From NCBI RefSeq assembly GCF_021917145.1, contig NC_061061.1, positions 2,508,067 through 2,572,066 on the forward strand: a DNA stretch of 64,000 nt, written 5' to 3'. A program made the translations under genes and the position numbers. Below the pieces are notes generated by a model. The model searched no databases. It was not told the origin of the DNA and worked only from the letters and a program-made list of their open reading frames with translations. Shown piece after piece: positions 40,101 to 46,218 of this stretch (positions within the stretch are counted from its first letter, which is position 1; the number at the start of each line of letters is the position of its first letter). Source of the stretch: Hypomesus transpacificus. Taxonomy: Eukaryota; Chordata; Actinopteri; Osmeriformes; Osmeridae.

Positions 40101-42710
40101 CTCAGAGAGACAGCCAGGAGTTCAGAGAGACAGCCAGGAACCCAGAGAGACAGCCAGGAGCTCAGAGAGACAGCCAGGAGTTCAGAGAGACAGCCAGGAG
40201 TTCAGAGAGACAGCCAGGAGCTCAGAGAGACAGCCAGGAGTTCAGAGAGACAGCCAGGAACCCAGAGAGACAGCCAGGAGCTCAGAGAGACAGCCAGGAG
40301 CTAGGAGAGAGACAGCCAGGAGCCCAGAGAGACAGCCAGGAGCTAGGAGAGAGACAGCCAGGAGCCCAGAGAGACAGCCAGGAGCCCAGAGAGACAGCCA
40401 GGAGCCCATAGAGACAGCCAGGAGCTCAGAAAGACAGCCAGGAGCTCAGAGAGACAGCCAGGAGTTCAGAGAGACAGCCAGGAACCCAGAGAGACAGCCA
40501 GGAGCTCAGAGAGACAGCCAGGAGCTAGGAGAGAGACAGCCAGGAGCCCAGAGAGACAGCCAGGAGCTAGGAGAGAGACAGCCAGGAGCCCAGAGAGACA
40601 GCCAGGAGCCCAGAGAGACAGCCAGGAGCTCAGAAAGACAGCCAGGAGTTCAGAGAGACAGCCAGGAGCTCAGAGAGACAGCCAGGAGTTCAGAGAGACA
40701 GCCAGGAACCCAGAGAGACAGCCAGGAGCTCAGAGAGACAGCCAGGAGCTAAGAGAGAGACAGCCAGGAGTTCAGAGAGACAGCCAGGAGCTAAGAGAGA
40801 GACAGCCAGGAGCTCAGAGAGACAGCCAGGAGCTAAGAGAGAGACAGCCAGGAGCTAAGAGAGAGACAGCCAGGAGCTAAGAGAGAGACAGCCAGGAGTT
40901 CAGAGAGACAGCCAGGAGCCCAGAGAGACAGCCAGGAGCCCAGAGAGACAGCCAGGAGTTCAGAGAGACAGCCAGGAGCTAAGAGAGAGACAGCCAGGAG
41001 TTCAGAGAGACAGCCAGGAGCTCAGAGAGACAGCCATGTGCCCAGTGCAAAGTCAAGACACTGTTAGGACTGCATTGGTGAACATCCATACTGCTGGGGC
41101 AGACCTGGGCCTATGGGACTGTTATGGGCCCCCATGCCTCCCCTCGGTGCCCGGGGTCCTGTCTTGCTCACTCCCCCTCACTCACCAGAGCCTCACAGGG
41201 GATTCACCTGCTGTGTTGCCTGCCTGCGAGTCTAACAACCAAGTCACACTGACAGGAGAAACAATACACTGGAGCAGCATGGGGCCTCGGGTTACACGCA
41301 CCTCGCCCATCTCGTACAGAGACCCTGCATGCAGTGTGTCCACCAGACCATCCAGAGGAGACCTGCCTCCACGCTAGCATCAGCGTCTTGGTGAACTCTG
41401 CCGACCCAGTCCATTACAGCCTCGGTTTGTGTGAGCAGAAAATTGGAAGACGGGCAGAGACAAACACGTTTTTTCTTTTTTCAACCAATGGGGTTTTCCC
41501 CTGAGCGGAGGGGCCTGTTGTGAAGGCGGACACCCAGGAGAGAGGCCCTGTTTTGCAGGGGGACCTAGGTGACGACACGGCCAATCCCAGAGGACCTAGC
41601 TCGGGTTCAGCTTGCTGCATAACCCTGGTTTCCACAGAAACCCCCCCCCTAGGGATGAGGGTGAGAGGTAGCGATCGCCCAGGAGACCAAGGTGTTTAAG
41701 GTGGGGAAGCCCTTTCGCGTAGACTCAAAGTGTTAAATAACCTATTTATTTTTTAAGGAGTTTGGCTAAACCTTCCGGCTGCTTGCTTGCTCGCTTGCTG
41801 TTATGTCCCGTCAGGTTGGAAGGTGCCCAGCCATAGTTTACCTGCTTGATGTACACCCCACTCCGGGCGAACACATCCACGATCTCAGGGTGCTGTCGGC
41901 TCTCCTGGTTCCCATGACCCAGGCTGAAGTTGGTGTTGTTGCCCCAGGTGTAGACCTCGGTGGGGTCTGGGGAAGCAAACAGCCCAGGCATCAAAACACC
42001 GTTCACTCGACTACCCCAGCTGCCTGGAAGCTCATCTTGACCTGCTACCAAACCACAGCCCTGGATATAGCCCCCGGATACCCCCCGGATACGCTCCAGC
42101 CCTGCTCACCTGCGTTTCGGAAGACCACGTGCGACGGGCGGTCCTTCATGGTGAGGTCCAGCACCGAGAGACCCTCCTTATCCTGGGTGGACAGGAGCCC
42201 GCCGTGCTGGAACACAAACCCTCAAACTGGAACCACTGGTTCCACCTCCATACGAAAAGACATCCAGAGCCACTGTCCCAACTTTACCCAACGCATATTT
42301 TAGAGAATCAGTGTAGCCGAATGCTTGAACCCCCCCCCCCATCCCCCCCCCCCCCCCGCCCCCCGACCAGATAGAGAGAGACCCACCTTGACCAGGGCCA
42401 TCAGACAGTGGATGTGTCCGTAGAAGACGCTGCGGTGCAGGGCCGTCCAGCCCGACTCCTTGTCCTTCACCATCATGTCTGCTCCCCGGTGCTCCAGCAG
42501 CCACTCCAGCAGGGTCCTCTTCCCCAGGGACGCCGCCAGGTGCAGGGCCGTCCGGCCGGAGGCGTCCCGCAGCGTGGCGGCGTTGTGGCAGTGCGCCGTC
42601 AGGAAGGCTCTCAGACGCCCCTCGGAGCCGCCCGTCAGCGCCGCCATGACCTCGTCCGCGTGCCGGGGCGAGCGGCATTTCGGTGTGCAGTCTGGAAGCG
42701 CCTGGCTCAT
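27983..42710 (-). CDS. ibtk: IBTK, inhibitor of Bruton tyrosine kinase, 1374 aa, 27 coding exons
   Basis: IBTK binds the PH domain of BTK and dampens its signalling. Its long isoform is also a substrate receptor for CUL3 ubiquitin ligase (PDCD4 is a known target). I joined 27 exons by splice consensus and protein similarity. Their lengths sum to 4125 bases, one continuous frame of 1374 codons plus stop, against about 1353 in human. Order of domains: two ankyrin repeats (residues about 50-115), RCC1-type repeats (about 144-320, with YTWGNNTNFSLGHG and CGHGQGGRLGHGDEQ), first BTB (about 557-650, SIHDVTLQ), and second BTB (about 759-880, LCDVTLRSEDGKEFPCHKC). A Ser/Pro-rich tail follows with RRRSDSSGGYNLSDIIQSP, and the end is conserved (TFASIVEEE to WNKH). 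The start is the ATG at 42710 giving MSQALPDCTPKCR, like human. Introns are short except intron 3 (4.2 kb). Several splice sites are embedded in minisatellites. Confidence 0.96.
28132..28198. repeat. GA-rich tract in ibtk intron 26
   Basis: It is an interrupted GA/GACAGA purine run. On the gene strand it is CT-rich and lies just upstream of the last exon's acceptor, so it may act as the pyrimidine tract region. Confidence 0.85.
28305..28440 (-). CDS. ibtk: ibtk coding exon 26
   Basis: It is bounded by CCCGTCAG and GTGAGC. It encodes PWVRAAAAG..., then the strongly conserved MVTFASIVEEERQQEAALIR and EKPLALIQ. It ends in phase 0. Confidence 0.95.
28441..29215 (-). other. ibtk: ibtk intron 25 (775 bp)
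   Basis: It contains a TG run near 28540-28560, a CAGACC-rich stretch near 28670-28710 and another TG run near 29185-29210. Nothing in it resembles coding sequence. Confidence 0.8.
29216..29419 (-). CDS. ibtk: ibtk coding exon 25
   Basis: The acceptor is TCTCCTCCAG and the donor is GG|GTAAGA. It encodes WAKPVQPPPSSRSFRELLAE, EEVRVQGH and, near the end, ARRVTFKS. These match the human SKSFRDFLLEE and KKVSFK motifs. A Gly/Ala/Pro-rich middle is fish-specific. Confidence 0.93.
29420..29710 (-). other. ibtk: ibtk intron 24 (291 bp)
   Basis: It is a G-rich intron on the plus strand (CT/CCC-rich on the gene strand near its 3' end). No other feature was seen. Confidence 0.8.
29711..29875 (-). CDS. 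ibtk: ibtk coding exon 24
   Basis: It runs from acceptor AACATTAG to donor CTG|GTACGT. It encodes KLSQKQRKIMAQATKEGS (human KLSQKQRKMIALTTKEN) and ends KSIKAW (human KPVNAW). Confidence 0.92.
30132..30230 (-). CDS. ibtk: ibtk coding exon 23
   Basis: The acceptor is TTTCTTCAAG and the donor is CC|GTACGT. It encodes TPPVLDLRAIMDMEAHSQTS (human VSPPVVDLRTIMEIEESRQK). The phase of both ends fits its neighbours. Confidence 0.9.
30319..30542 (-). CDS. ibtk: ibtk coding exon 22, with a three-copy coding repeat
   Basis: The acceptor is GTGTGCAG and the donor is CAG|GTGAGG. It encodes DERAGIQRRRTPPSTPST, then three 13-residue repeats of the type EPIPRASSCSSAT, then EPIT. Two of the 39-base units (30361-30399 and 30400-30438) are identical. 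I do not recall this repeat in mammalian IBTK. It lies in the low-complexity tail, outside the BTB and RCC1 domains. Confidence 0.92.
30635..30822. mobile_element. Fish-type hAT MITE in ibtk intron 21
   Basis: It starts CAGGGCTCTCCAACCCTGTT and ends with the decayed inverse GAAAACCTCCAGGCAGGTA...TTCCAGGAACAAAGTTG. The interior is AT-rich with TAATTATTCCCAGAATTAGC. I recognise the ends from widespread non-autonomous hAT elements of teleosts. The right terminus runs into a C-run and the target duplication is not clear. Confidence 0.75.
30864..31009 (-). CDS. ibtk: ibtk coding exon 21
   Basis: It is bounded by CCCCCAG and GAG|GTACGC. It encodes SSSMESLQELLTSDSEGSYV, GAGSPRELQSP (human SVESLPELLTSDSEGSYAGVGSPRDLQSP), ending in phase 0. 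Confidence 0.95.
31124..31245 (-). CDS. ibtk: ibtk coding exon 20
   Basis: The acceptor is CTCCTCAG and the donor is CAG|GTACAC. It encodes KKARMKAKRKPRRRSDSSGG and YNLSDIIQSP. This basic stretch followed by a serine motif is conserved with human and could be a nuclear localisation and phosphorylation region. Confidence 0.95.
31383..31510 (-). CDS. ibtk: ibtk coding exon 19
   Basis: It is bounded by ATGTCAG and GCAG|GTAGGG. It encodes IPAMQKRQITPYPDAPDLSV and an acidic EEEEPDSPF segment (human IPAMDRRVITPYQDGPDISY). Confidence 0.94.
31771..31831 (-). CDS. ibtk: ibtk coding exon 18
   Basis: It is a small exon between TCCTTTCAG and ATG|GTGAGT. It encodes RALDVLSDEVLLELSASYRR and M. Confidence 0.94.
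31928..32045 (-). CDS. ibtk: ibtk coding exon 17
   Basis: The acceptor is CTCCTCAG and the donor is CG|GTGAGT. It encodes LTLKNAAELLEFSAVYNAEQ and LKLSCLQFIVLNMAALLETR, the end of the BTB/BACK-like segment. A 21-bp minisatellite begins about 18 bases upstream of the acceptor and supplies its pyrimidine-rich context. Confidence 0.95.
32063..32326. repeat. 21-bp minisatellite, 12 copies, in ibtk intron 16
   Basis: The unit on the plus strand is CCAGCGAGGAGAGGAGGGGGG. Twelve CCAG starts are seen, mostly exactly 21 bp apart, 22 where GATGG replaces GAGG. On the gene strand it is CT/CCC-rich and abuts the exon 17 acceptor. Confidence 0.96.
32584..32685 (-). CDS. ibtk: ibtk coding exon 16
   Basis: It encodes SLSVEFVCGVLVVADQLLIS and RLKEMCEVAVTEN of the second BTB region (human VDFICSVLVVADQLLITRLKEICEVALTE). 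The acceptor is a run of 29 C followed by AG. The donor is ACC|GTACGC. Confidence 0.95.
32688..32716. repeat. Homopolymer of 29 G, forming the exon 16 pyrimidine tract
   Basis: On the gene strand this is C29 immediately before the AG of ibtk exon 16. Its length is likely to vary between individuals and may be miscounted in the assembly. Confidence 0.9.
32717..33030 (-). other. ibtk: ibtk intron 15, distal part
   Basis: It is AT-rich near 32750-32910, followed by a TG/TCGG repeat at about 32940-33028 that begins directly at the exon 15 donor side. Confidence 0.8.
33031..33127 (-). CDS. ibtk: ibtk coding exon 15
   Basis: It is bounded by CTCTGCAG and AAAG|GTACAC. It encodes ATSCSALEMPTSSEILQVIL and EYVYTDESPTIK of the second BTB fold. 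Confidence 0.95.
33275..33312 (-). CDS. ibtk: ibtk coding exon 14 (38 bases)
   Basis: It is a micro-exon between TTCCACAG and GAG|GTAGGC. It encodes EYFNSMLGNPWIE (human EYFHSMLSSSWIE). Phases match exons 13 and 15. Confidence 0.94.
33442..33524 (-). CDS. ibtk: ibtk coding exon 13
   Basis: It is bounded by TCCATAG and TTG|GTGAGT. It encodes CSYLCDVTLRSEDGKEFPCH and KCVLCARL, the start of the second BTB domain. Confidence 0.95.
33599..33778 (+). mobile_element. tRNA-derived SINE filling most of ibtk intron 12
   Basis: The head is GGGAGTCAGGTGGCTGAGCG with box B GGTTCGATTCC. The body carries CTTGGGCAAGGCGTTTCACC and the tail GCTCTGGATAAGAGCGTCTG. It occupies about 180 of the 307 intron bases, antisense to ibtk. 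The box A/B spacing looks like a tRNA-Leu/Ser-type head. It is not a functional tRNA gene, because it lacks a paired acceptor stem and continues into the SINE body. Confidence 0.92.
33832..33918 (-). CDS. ibtk: ibtk coding exon 12
   Basis: It is bounded by GTGGGCAG and ATG|GTGAGC. It encodes LDGVKFENGQISVVPKKTGN and KPRLNPKK (human LDGVRFENEKINVIAKNTGN), the linker between the two BTB domains. Confidence 0.94.
34044..34649 (-). CDS. ibtk: ibtk coding exon 11 (606 bases, first BTB domain)
   Basis: This is the largest exon. The acceptor is CTCCCCCAG and the donor is ACG|GTGAGG. It opens with SLYEIPSVSPSSLTQHFQRL and the BTB start DSIHDVTLQAGDRAFPAHKY. It continues LEHALTFIYTDCCQMLV and closes with a Lys/Gly-rich linker and VKTLQGVAKKLGIGSLSAR. 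The linker is GC-rich and differs from human in sequence, not in position. Confidence 0.95.
34652..34766. repeat. Purine-rich low-complexity tract in ibtk intron 10
   Basis: It consists of GAGGAGAGGAGGGG-like words without a fixed period. On the gene strand it is a long CT/CCC tract ending at the exon 11 acceptor. Confidence 0.85.
34841..34994 (-). CDS. ibtk: ibtk coding exon 10
   Basis: It is bounded by CTTGTCCAG and CCAG|GTAGGG. It encodes AYERIRLEKLPYVHRAVSVT and GRNFGMLQSDPKTR (human VYERIRLEKLTFAHRAVSVS and CNFAILQSDPKTS). Confidence 0.95.
34995..35312 (-). other. ibtk: ibtk intron 9 (318 bp)
   Basis: It is unique sequence; no repeat or other element was seen. Confidence 0.8.
35313..35490 (-). 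CDS. ibtk: ibtk coding exon 9
   Basis: It encodes VFCWRSSGSPARQVRWAYGR, QVFMSDMALGRGGLMFITPE and GEGFSGQWLGDPRKAGERR. The acceptor follows a run of 23 C interrupted only near its AG (CCTCCAG). The donor is GAG|GTCAGC. Confidence 0.95.
35496..35543. repeat. Poly-G runs at the exon 9 acceptor
   Basis: A run of 23 G (35496-35518) is followed by further G-rich sequence to about 35542. On the gene strand it is poly-C next to the splice acceptor. Confidence 0.9.
35694..35817 (-). CDS. ibtk: ibtk coding exon 8
   Basis: It is bounded by CCCTCAG and AGG|GTGGGT. It encodes RQLNIRKVLVSGGSLDHRVD and LNESGGEKVLILALDQAGR. Confidence 0.95.
35916..36096 (-). CDS. ibtk: ibtk coding exon 7
   Basis: It is bounded by ACCCTCAG and CCAG|GTGGGT. 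It encodes GYLLDPNGEKCVTAPRQVSA, ASNGATVVVTEKGDVYLLAD and YQCKKLAS of the RCC1-like propeller. Confidence 0.95.
36260..36377 (-). CDS. ibtk: ibtk coding exon 6
   Basis: The acceptor is GGGATACAG and the donor is CTAG|GTGAGA. It encodes KGRTVIGVAAGRFHTVLWTR and EAVYTMGLNGGQLG, almost identical to human. Confidence 0.95.
36650..36820 (-). CDS. ibtk: ibtk coding exon 5
   Basis: It encodes VPRVVEGLLSHLVSQVAAAR, DHTVVLTEEGYVYTFGLNSS and HQLGLTPPPAASHLPKQ, an RCC1 repeat, ending CAG|GTGAGG. The acceptor CTCCCCAG at 36821-36822, with the first codons, is copied three more times upstream. I chose the innermost copy because it reproduces the human junction (LVPRLVEGLNGH) without an insertion. Use of the outermost copy would also keep frame. 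Confidence 0.92.
36786..37050. repeat. ibtk: Minisatellite of 58-67 bp, 4 copies, containing the exon 5 splice acceptor
   Basis: The word CAACAGGCCCTCCACCACCC starts at 36794, 36861, 36928 and 36986 (spacings 67, 67 and 58). Each copy holds, on the gene strand, a CTCCCCAG acceptor followed by GTCCCCAGG or GTGCCCAGG and the codons for RVVEGLLS. The four possible exon starts are 36820, 36887, 36954 and 37012. Confidence 0.95.
37201..37560. repeat. ibtk: 40-bp minisatellite, 9 copies, beside the exon 4 splice donor
   Basis: GGCAGTG(T/C)GTAGTGTCCAGT starts at 37221 and then every 40 bp to 37541. The array ends 10 bases from the first intron base of exon 4 (37570). Unit variation is limited to one or two bases, so it is homogeneous and probably young or actively homogenised. 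Confidence 0.97.
37571..37681 (-). CDS. ibtk: ibtk coding exon 4
   Basis: It is bounded by CCTCTAG and CTG|GTGAGG. It encodes VVLCKFHSVFLSQKGQVFTC and GHGQGGRLGHGDEQTYL, the best conserved RCC1 repeat. Confidence 0.96.
37682..38398 (-). other. ibtk: ibtk intron 3, 3' part
   Basis: It is mostly unique sequence with a TG run near 38060-38090. No coding signal was seen. Confidence 0.75.
38399..39595 (+). mobile_element. 5'-truncated L1-clade LINE with poly(A) tail and 18-bp target duplications
   Basis: The body is 38417-39577 and the flanks 38399-38416 and 39578-39595 are the same 18 bases (AAAAAGGATATTCCCCTT). An open frame runs from the truncation to TAG at 39314-39316. It gives the C-terminal end of L1 ORF2: the Cys/His motif CPKCKSHVGTRLHCLWEC at residues about 161-178, then FWKAV and DPLLCLLGNIP. 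These parallel mammalian L1 CWRGCGEIGTLLHCWWDC and DPAIPLLGIYP. A short 3' UTR with AATAAA (39549-39554) and an A19 tail follow. It is antisense to ibtk in intron 3. The open frame and perfect flanks suggest a young insertion. It cannot retrotranspose, because the endonuclease and catalytic RT parts are absent. Confidence 0.95.
39655..41036. repeat. 20-bp minisatellite, about 68 copies, with higher-order structure
   Basis: The unit is CAGAGAGACAGCCAGGAGCC with variants ending GAGCT or GAGTT, and longer 22-bp units (CTAGGAGAGAGA or CTAAGAGAGAGA). Variant order repeats: the TT-then-AACCC pair occurs at 40121, 40241, 40465 and 40689, so the last three are exactly 224 bp apart. Because 20 is not a multiple of 3, frames through the array read a 20-residue cycle, broken by TAG/TAA in the variant units. 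It is not coding. Confidence 0.97.
41037..41841 (-). other. ibtk: ibtk intron 3, 5' part
   Basis: It is unique sequence between the minisatellite and exon 3. Short frames have no recognisable similarity. Confidence 0.75.
41842..41966 (-). CDS. ibtk: ibtk coding exon 3
   Basis: It is bounded by TTCCCCAG and CAG|GTAAAC. It encodes DPTEVYTWGNNTNFSLGHGN and HPEIVDVFARSGVYIKQ, opening the RCC1 region. Confidence 0.96.
42110..42206 (-). CDS. ibtk: ibtk coding exon 2
   Basis: It is bounded by GTTCCAG and GCAG|GTGAGC. It encodes HGGLLSTQDKEGLSVLDLTM and KDRPSHVVFRNA, completing the second ankyrin repeat. Confidence 0.95.
42387..42710 (-). CDS. ibtk: ibtk coding exon 1 (start codon)
   Basis: The ATG at 42708-42710 gives MSQALPDCTPKCRSPRHADE, then the ankyrin segments GRTALHLAASLGKRTLLEWL and ESGWTALHRSVFYGHIHCLM. 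It ends AAG|GTGGGT in phase 0. An acceptor-like GGAGGGCAG lies 8 bases upstream of the ATG, so the 5' UTR is probably spliced. Confidence 0.95.
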
Positions 42711-42718
42711 CCTGACCT

Positions 42719-44204
42719 CTGCCCTCCCCTCGCTTTTCTACTTTGAAGCAGTGGCCCTCCACAACCCTGTGCTGGACTCCCTCCCCCCCCCCCTCGTCCC
42801 ACACCCCCTCCCCAGGAGGAAAAAACTCCTAAACAAACAACTGTGACAGATACTTGTCAACGCAGTCTCAACTCGGCTTCTAATAGATATCAGTTGTGTA
42901 ACGGAACTGCTCAACTAAACTATCAACAAAAATAAATAAATTAAACGGTGGAGAGATAGTGTTGGGGTACTAGAATTGTGCTTGTGTTGAGGTTCCACCG
43001 CACCCTAGCAACCCCAGAGCTTTGTTAAGGCTCACCTCAGTCCACCATGGTGACCCATTCACAGTCCAACATTACAACCAGCTGTGCTCAGAGCAGAAAA
43101 TGGCATCTGGAATTTCAATAAATACTAAACTCTAGTTTTATACAAATATCATACAAATATAGATGTATATCAAAAATATGTTCTTAGTTCAATTGTATCT
43201 TAGATCATTTACAAAGGCAACAGTTTCAGCCCCCTTCAGAGACCCCCCACACTAGTCCATCACACACCGAGGGAAGGACTCCACTCCCCCCAACACACCT
43301 CTGCTCCTTCTCAAAACTCCATAATTAGATTGGGAACCTAGGGGCAAGAAACACCAAACTTGAACAATAGGCAAATTCATGTTCACACAAAAGGGCAGAG
43401 GATCGCCTCATCAGCTAAGGGCTTTTCACATTCATGCATATGAAATGCATTATTTGCAGTCTAAGACCTCTACACACGCCTTGCAGATGATCTGTTCTGT
43501 GGTGGTTTGGGTTACCATGGTTGTTTTCAGCACAGCTGATGCAGGGATCACCAGAGGGCAAAGGTCAGATAATACACCTAATTTTATGGGTCTGGGTTCA
43601 AGGATCGGTCACTAGTAATACACTTACAATGCTAACTGGCAATGCTGACTCGACAAACTGCCAGTAATATAAATAAGTTTGGAAAGAATTGGCACAATTT
43701 GGCCTGGCGCTTTACCCAAATACTGTTTTGCATTAAACTTGAAGCGCACGATGATAAGAATATAGACTGACAAGCTCTAGAGACAAGTTGTAGCTACACC
43801 ACAGAATTGTATGTAATATTGGCTAAGCTAGCTTCACACTTACCTAGCTACGTAGCAAGTAACAGTCCAGTTGCAGCACTTGAGACTAGCTACATGTCAT
43901 TTTAGTTGGCTAACTAACTAGCCACCTCCACAACCTCTATGTACATAGCTTGTTGACACAATTAACGCTAGTCTAGCTAGCAAGCTAGGTACAAACAGGT
44001 CAGTTAGCTAGCTACTGTATGTATCATTTGTTTTTATCATGTTGAAACAGAAGGAGGGCGTGTAAGGATGTAGCCTAGATTGTGCTAGCTAGCTAACTGA
44101 CACATCATCGCTAGCTTGTTTGTTATTAGCTGTGGACAGTTACATACTGCCTGGTACCAGTGCTAGCTAGCAAAATATCTGCACATTTATTATATATTTC
44201 TTAC
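42719..44204 (-). other. ibtk: Probable ibtk 5' UTR intron
   Basis: No coding sequence is seen between the first coding exon and the candidate donor at 44205/44204. A CTAG/TAGC-rich stretch occupies about 43780-44175. Confidence 0.55.
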
Positions 44205-44330
44205 CTGTCGCTAGATGAAGACTGATGTAATCATACGGCTGGCATCAACGGAGCATATCCAAAGTGTAATCTCTGACATTTTTTAATGCGTATGAGTTTG
44301 TTAAACCGGTTTATTTTGACAGAGCAGTCG
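44205..44330 (-). other. ibtk: Candidate non-coding first exon of ibtk
   Basis: On the minus strand the segment ends CGACAG|GTAAGAAA, a near-ideal splice donor, and CCAAT boxes lie upstream. The exact transcription start is not visible and the right limit is a guess. Confidence 0.5.
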
Positions 44331-44475
44331 AGCACCAATCCCTCTTTTCGGATTCTCAGCACAGGAGAGAGGCTTTGCAACACGACGACTTCTCATTGGT
44401 TGGCAGCACTTGCATCGCAATCTTTGATTGGACTTTGGTAGTGCAAAATGTGACAGCCTGGAAACCCGTGAGTGG
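44331..44475 (-). promoter_or_regulatory. ibtk: Candidate ibtk promoter with CCAAT boxes
   Basis: The minus-strand CCAAT motifs (plus-strand ATTGG) lie at 44394-44398 and 44427-44431, with no TATA box. This is typical of a broadly expressed gene. A plus-oriented CCAAT occurs at about 44335. Confidence 0.45.
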
Positions 44476-45006
44476 CTGAAATAAAAGGTTTGCATCCATG
44501 GTCATTCTTCCCTGAGTAGGAACGCACAATTAATCTTACTAATGTATTAAAATGAAATCAGTCCCAGAGAGATATCAGTCTCTGAGACCATGTGAAAGTC
44601 TAAAGTGAACATTTAAGGATAAACTTTAGCAGTTACATTTTTTTAAATGAAAACTATGCATGAGCCTAATAGGTCAAAGGCTGTAGCCTATTATCTCACA
44701 TGTACAGTGATAATTCAATTTAAACGCAACCCTTATTCGCTACATTTTGTGTACATACTACTGCGATACTGTTCGCCGCATGCCGTCATGCAGAGTTTCT
44801 AAAGTTAATGTCAGGAGGGAGTAACAGTTAAGAATAGGCTTTGGGTCGAGAATGTGGATCAGGTTACCCAAAGAGGTTCACACCAGCCGTGTAATATGAC
44901 ATTAATGAGGCTGCCTCCAGTCATTATCAGCACCCATTCACAAGTCTGACACACAGCCTGCTGCTCGGGGGTGCAGGCTGCAGTCCGCTCAGAGTGCTAA
45001 GCGACA

Positions 45007-45090
<84 letters not shown>

Positions 45091-46218
45091 CTTTCTCTCT
45101 CTGTGTGTCTTTCTCTCTCTCTCTCTGTGTGTCTTTCTCTATCTCTCTCTCTCTCAAAACCAAACCAATATCGATTTCGGTTCTACGCTGACCGCTGAGC
45201 TCTCCGAGTTCCTCATTAATCAATTAGGAATACAAATGGGCCGTTATCAGCCACTAATCAAAATCCAAGAAGGCTGTTTGAAAATTGCAACTCTAAACAG
45301 AATGTCGATGGACATGCAGCAGGGACCTGCGTGAACATAATGCCTCCTCTCCGCATTTAAAAGCTTTAAGTGAGGCCCTGTAAGTGCATCAGACAAACTG
45401 ATGGATTTAGACTTAGAGAGTGAGTGGCATACTAAAGTTTACTTGTAGAATTAGCTCACGTTTCTCTTTTGCAGAGGAATCGAGCATGTCTTTCTTTTTT
45501 TTTCTGTCGTGTCTCTTTCACTCACTCACACACAGATTTATTCTATTGCAGAAAACCAAATATGACAATTAAAAATATGATCACATGATAAACTCAGCCT
45601 GAGTAGCCAATACGTTTCACAGTACCCGTTACACTGAATACTGGCATATCCCCTCCTCCCGTGGTTTGCGCCGTGGCACGGAGTAGAATATCATTTCTTT
45701 CTCACACATGATAAGATCATCTGAAGCGGAGAAGTGTATGGGCGCGTGTTTCAGGGGTGAATACATTCCGGTTGTAACACTTTTTTTGTTGTTGAAAAAG
45801 CGGATTTCTACTGAACTTGACTGGTTCAGGCGTGTGCGATTTTCCAGATGTTCCATTTTCCAGGCTGTACGGGAAAATGTATGATAAGTAGCCTACCGGG
45901 AAAACGGCAGCCTATTAAGAAAGATTAACTGTTTAATTCGCTGGTTCCTTTTGCTTAAAACTTTAGGGATACCTTATGGAGCTGAAGGACATGTAGGCCC
46001 GGAAGAGGACGATTTGGACACGAATTGATTGGACTGTCGCCAACAACAAGTCGGGAGTGGAGCTATTTTTTAAGGAATCACAGTCCTGGAAAAATTGAAA
46101 AGTTACTCTTTATCCCCGTTGAGTAGCCGGAACGTGATCGCTGTATAAACTTAGGGGAAATACAACATTTTGACTCTTGCAGTGATCCTTTAACATCGCC
46201 GACTATAAGGAGCAAGAG
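44476..46218. other. Head-to-head intergenic region and tpbg 5' region
   Basis: It separates the 5' ends of ibtk and tpbg. It holds the (CT)n tract and two AT-rich, low-repeat blocks (44880-44945 and 45195-45310) that look like candidate conserved non-coding elements. The last few hundred bases before 46219 are probably tpbg 5' UTR. I see no confident TATA box, and an untranslated first exon is possible because mammalian TPBG has one. Confidence 0.55.
45009..45155. repeat. (CT)n microsatellite with GTGTCTTT interruptions
   Basis: It is a pure CT run to about 45086, then CT blocks separated by TGTGTCTTTC. Confidence 0.96.
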
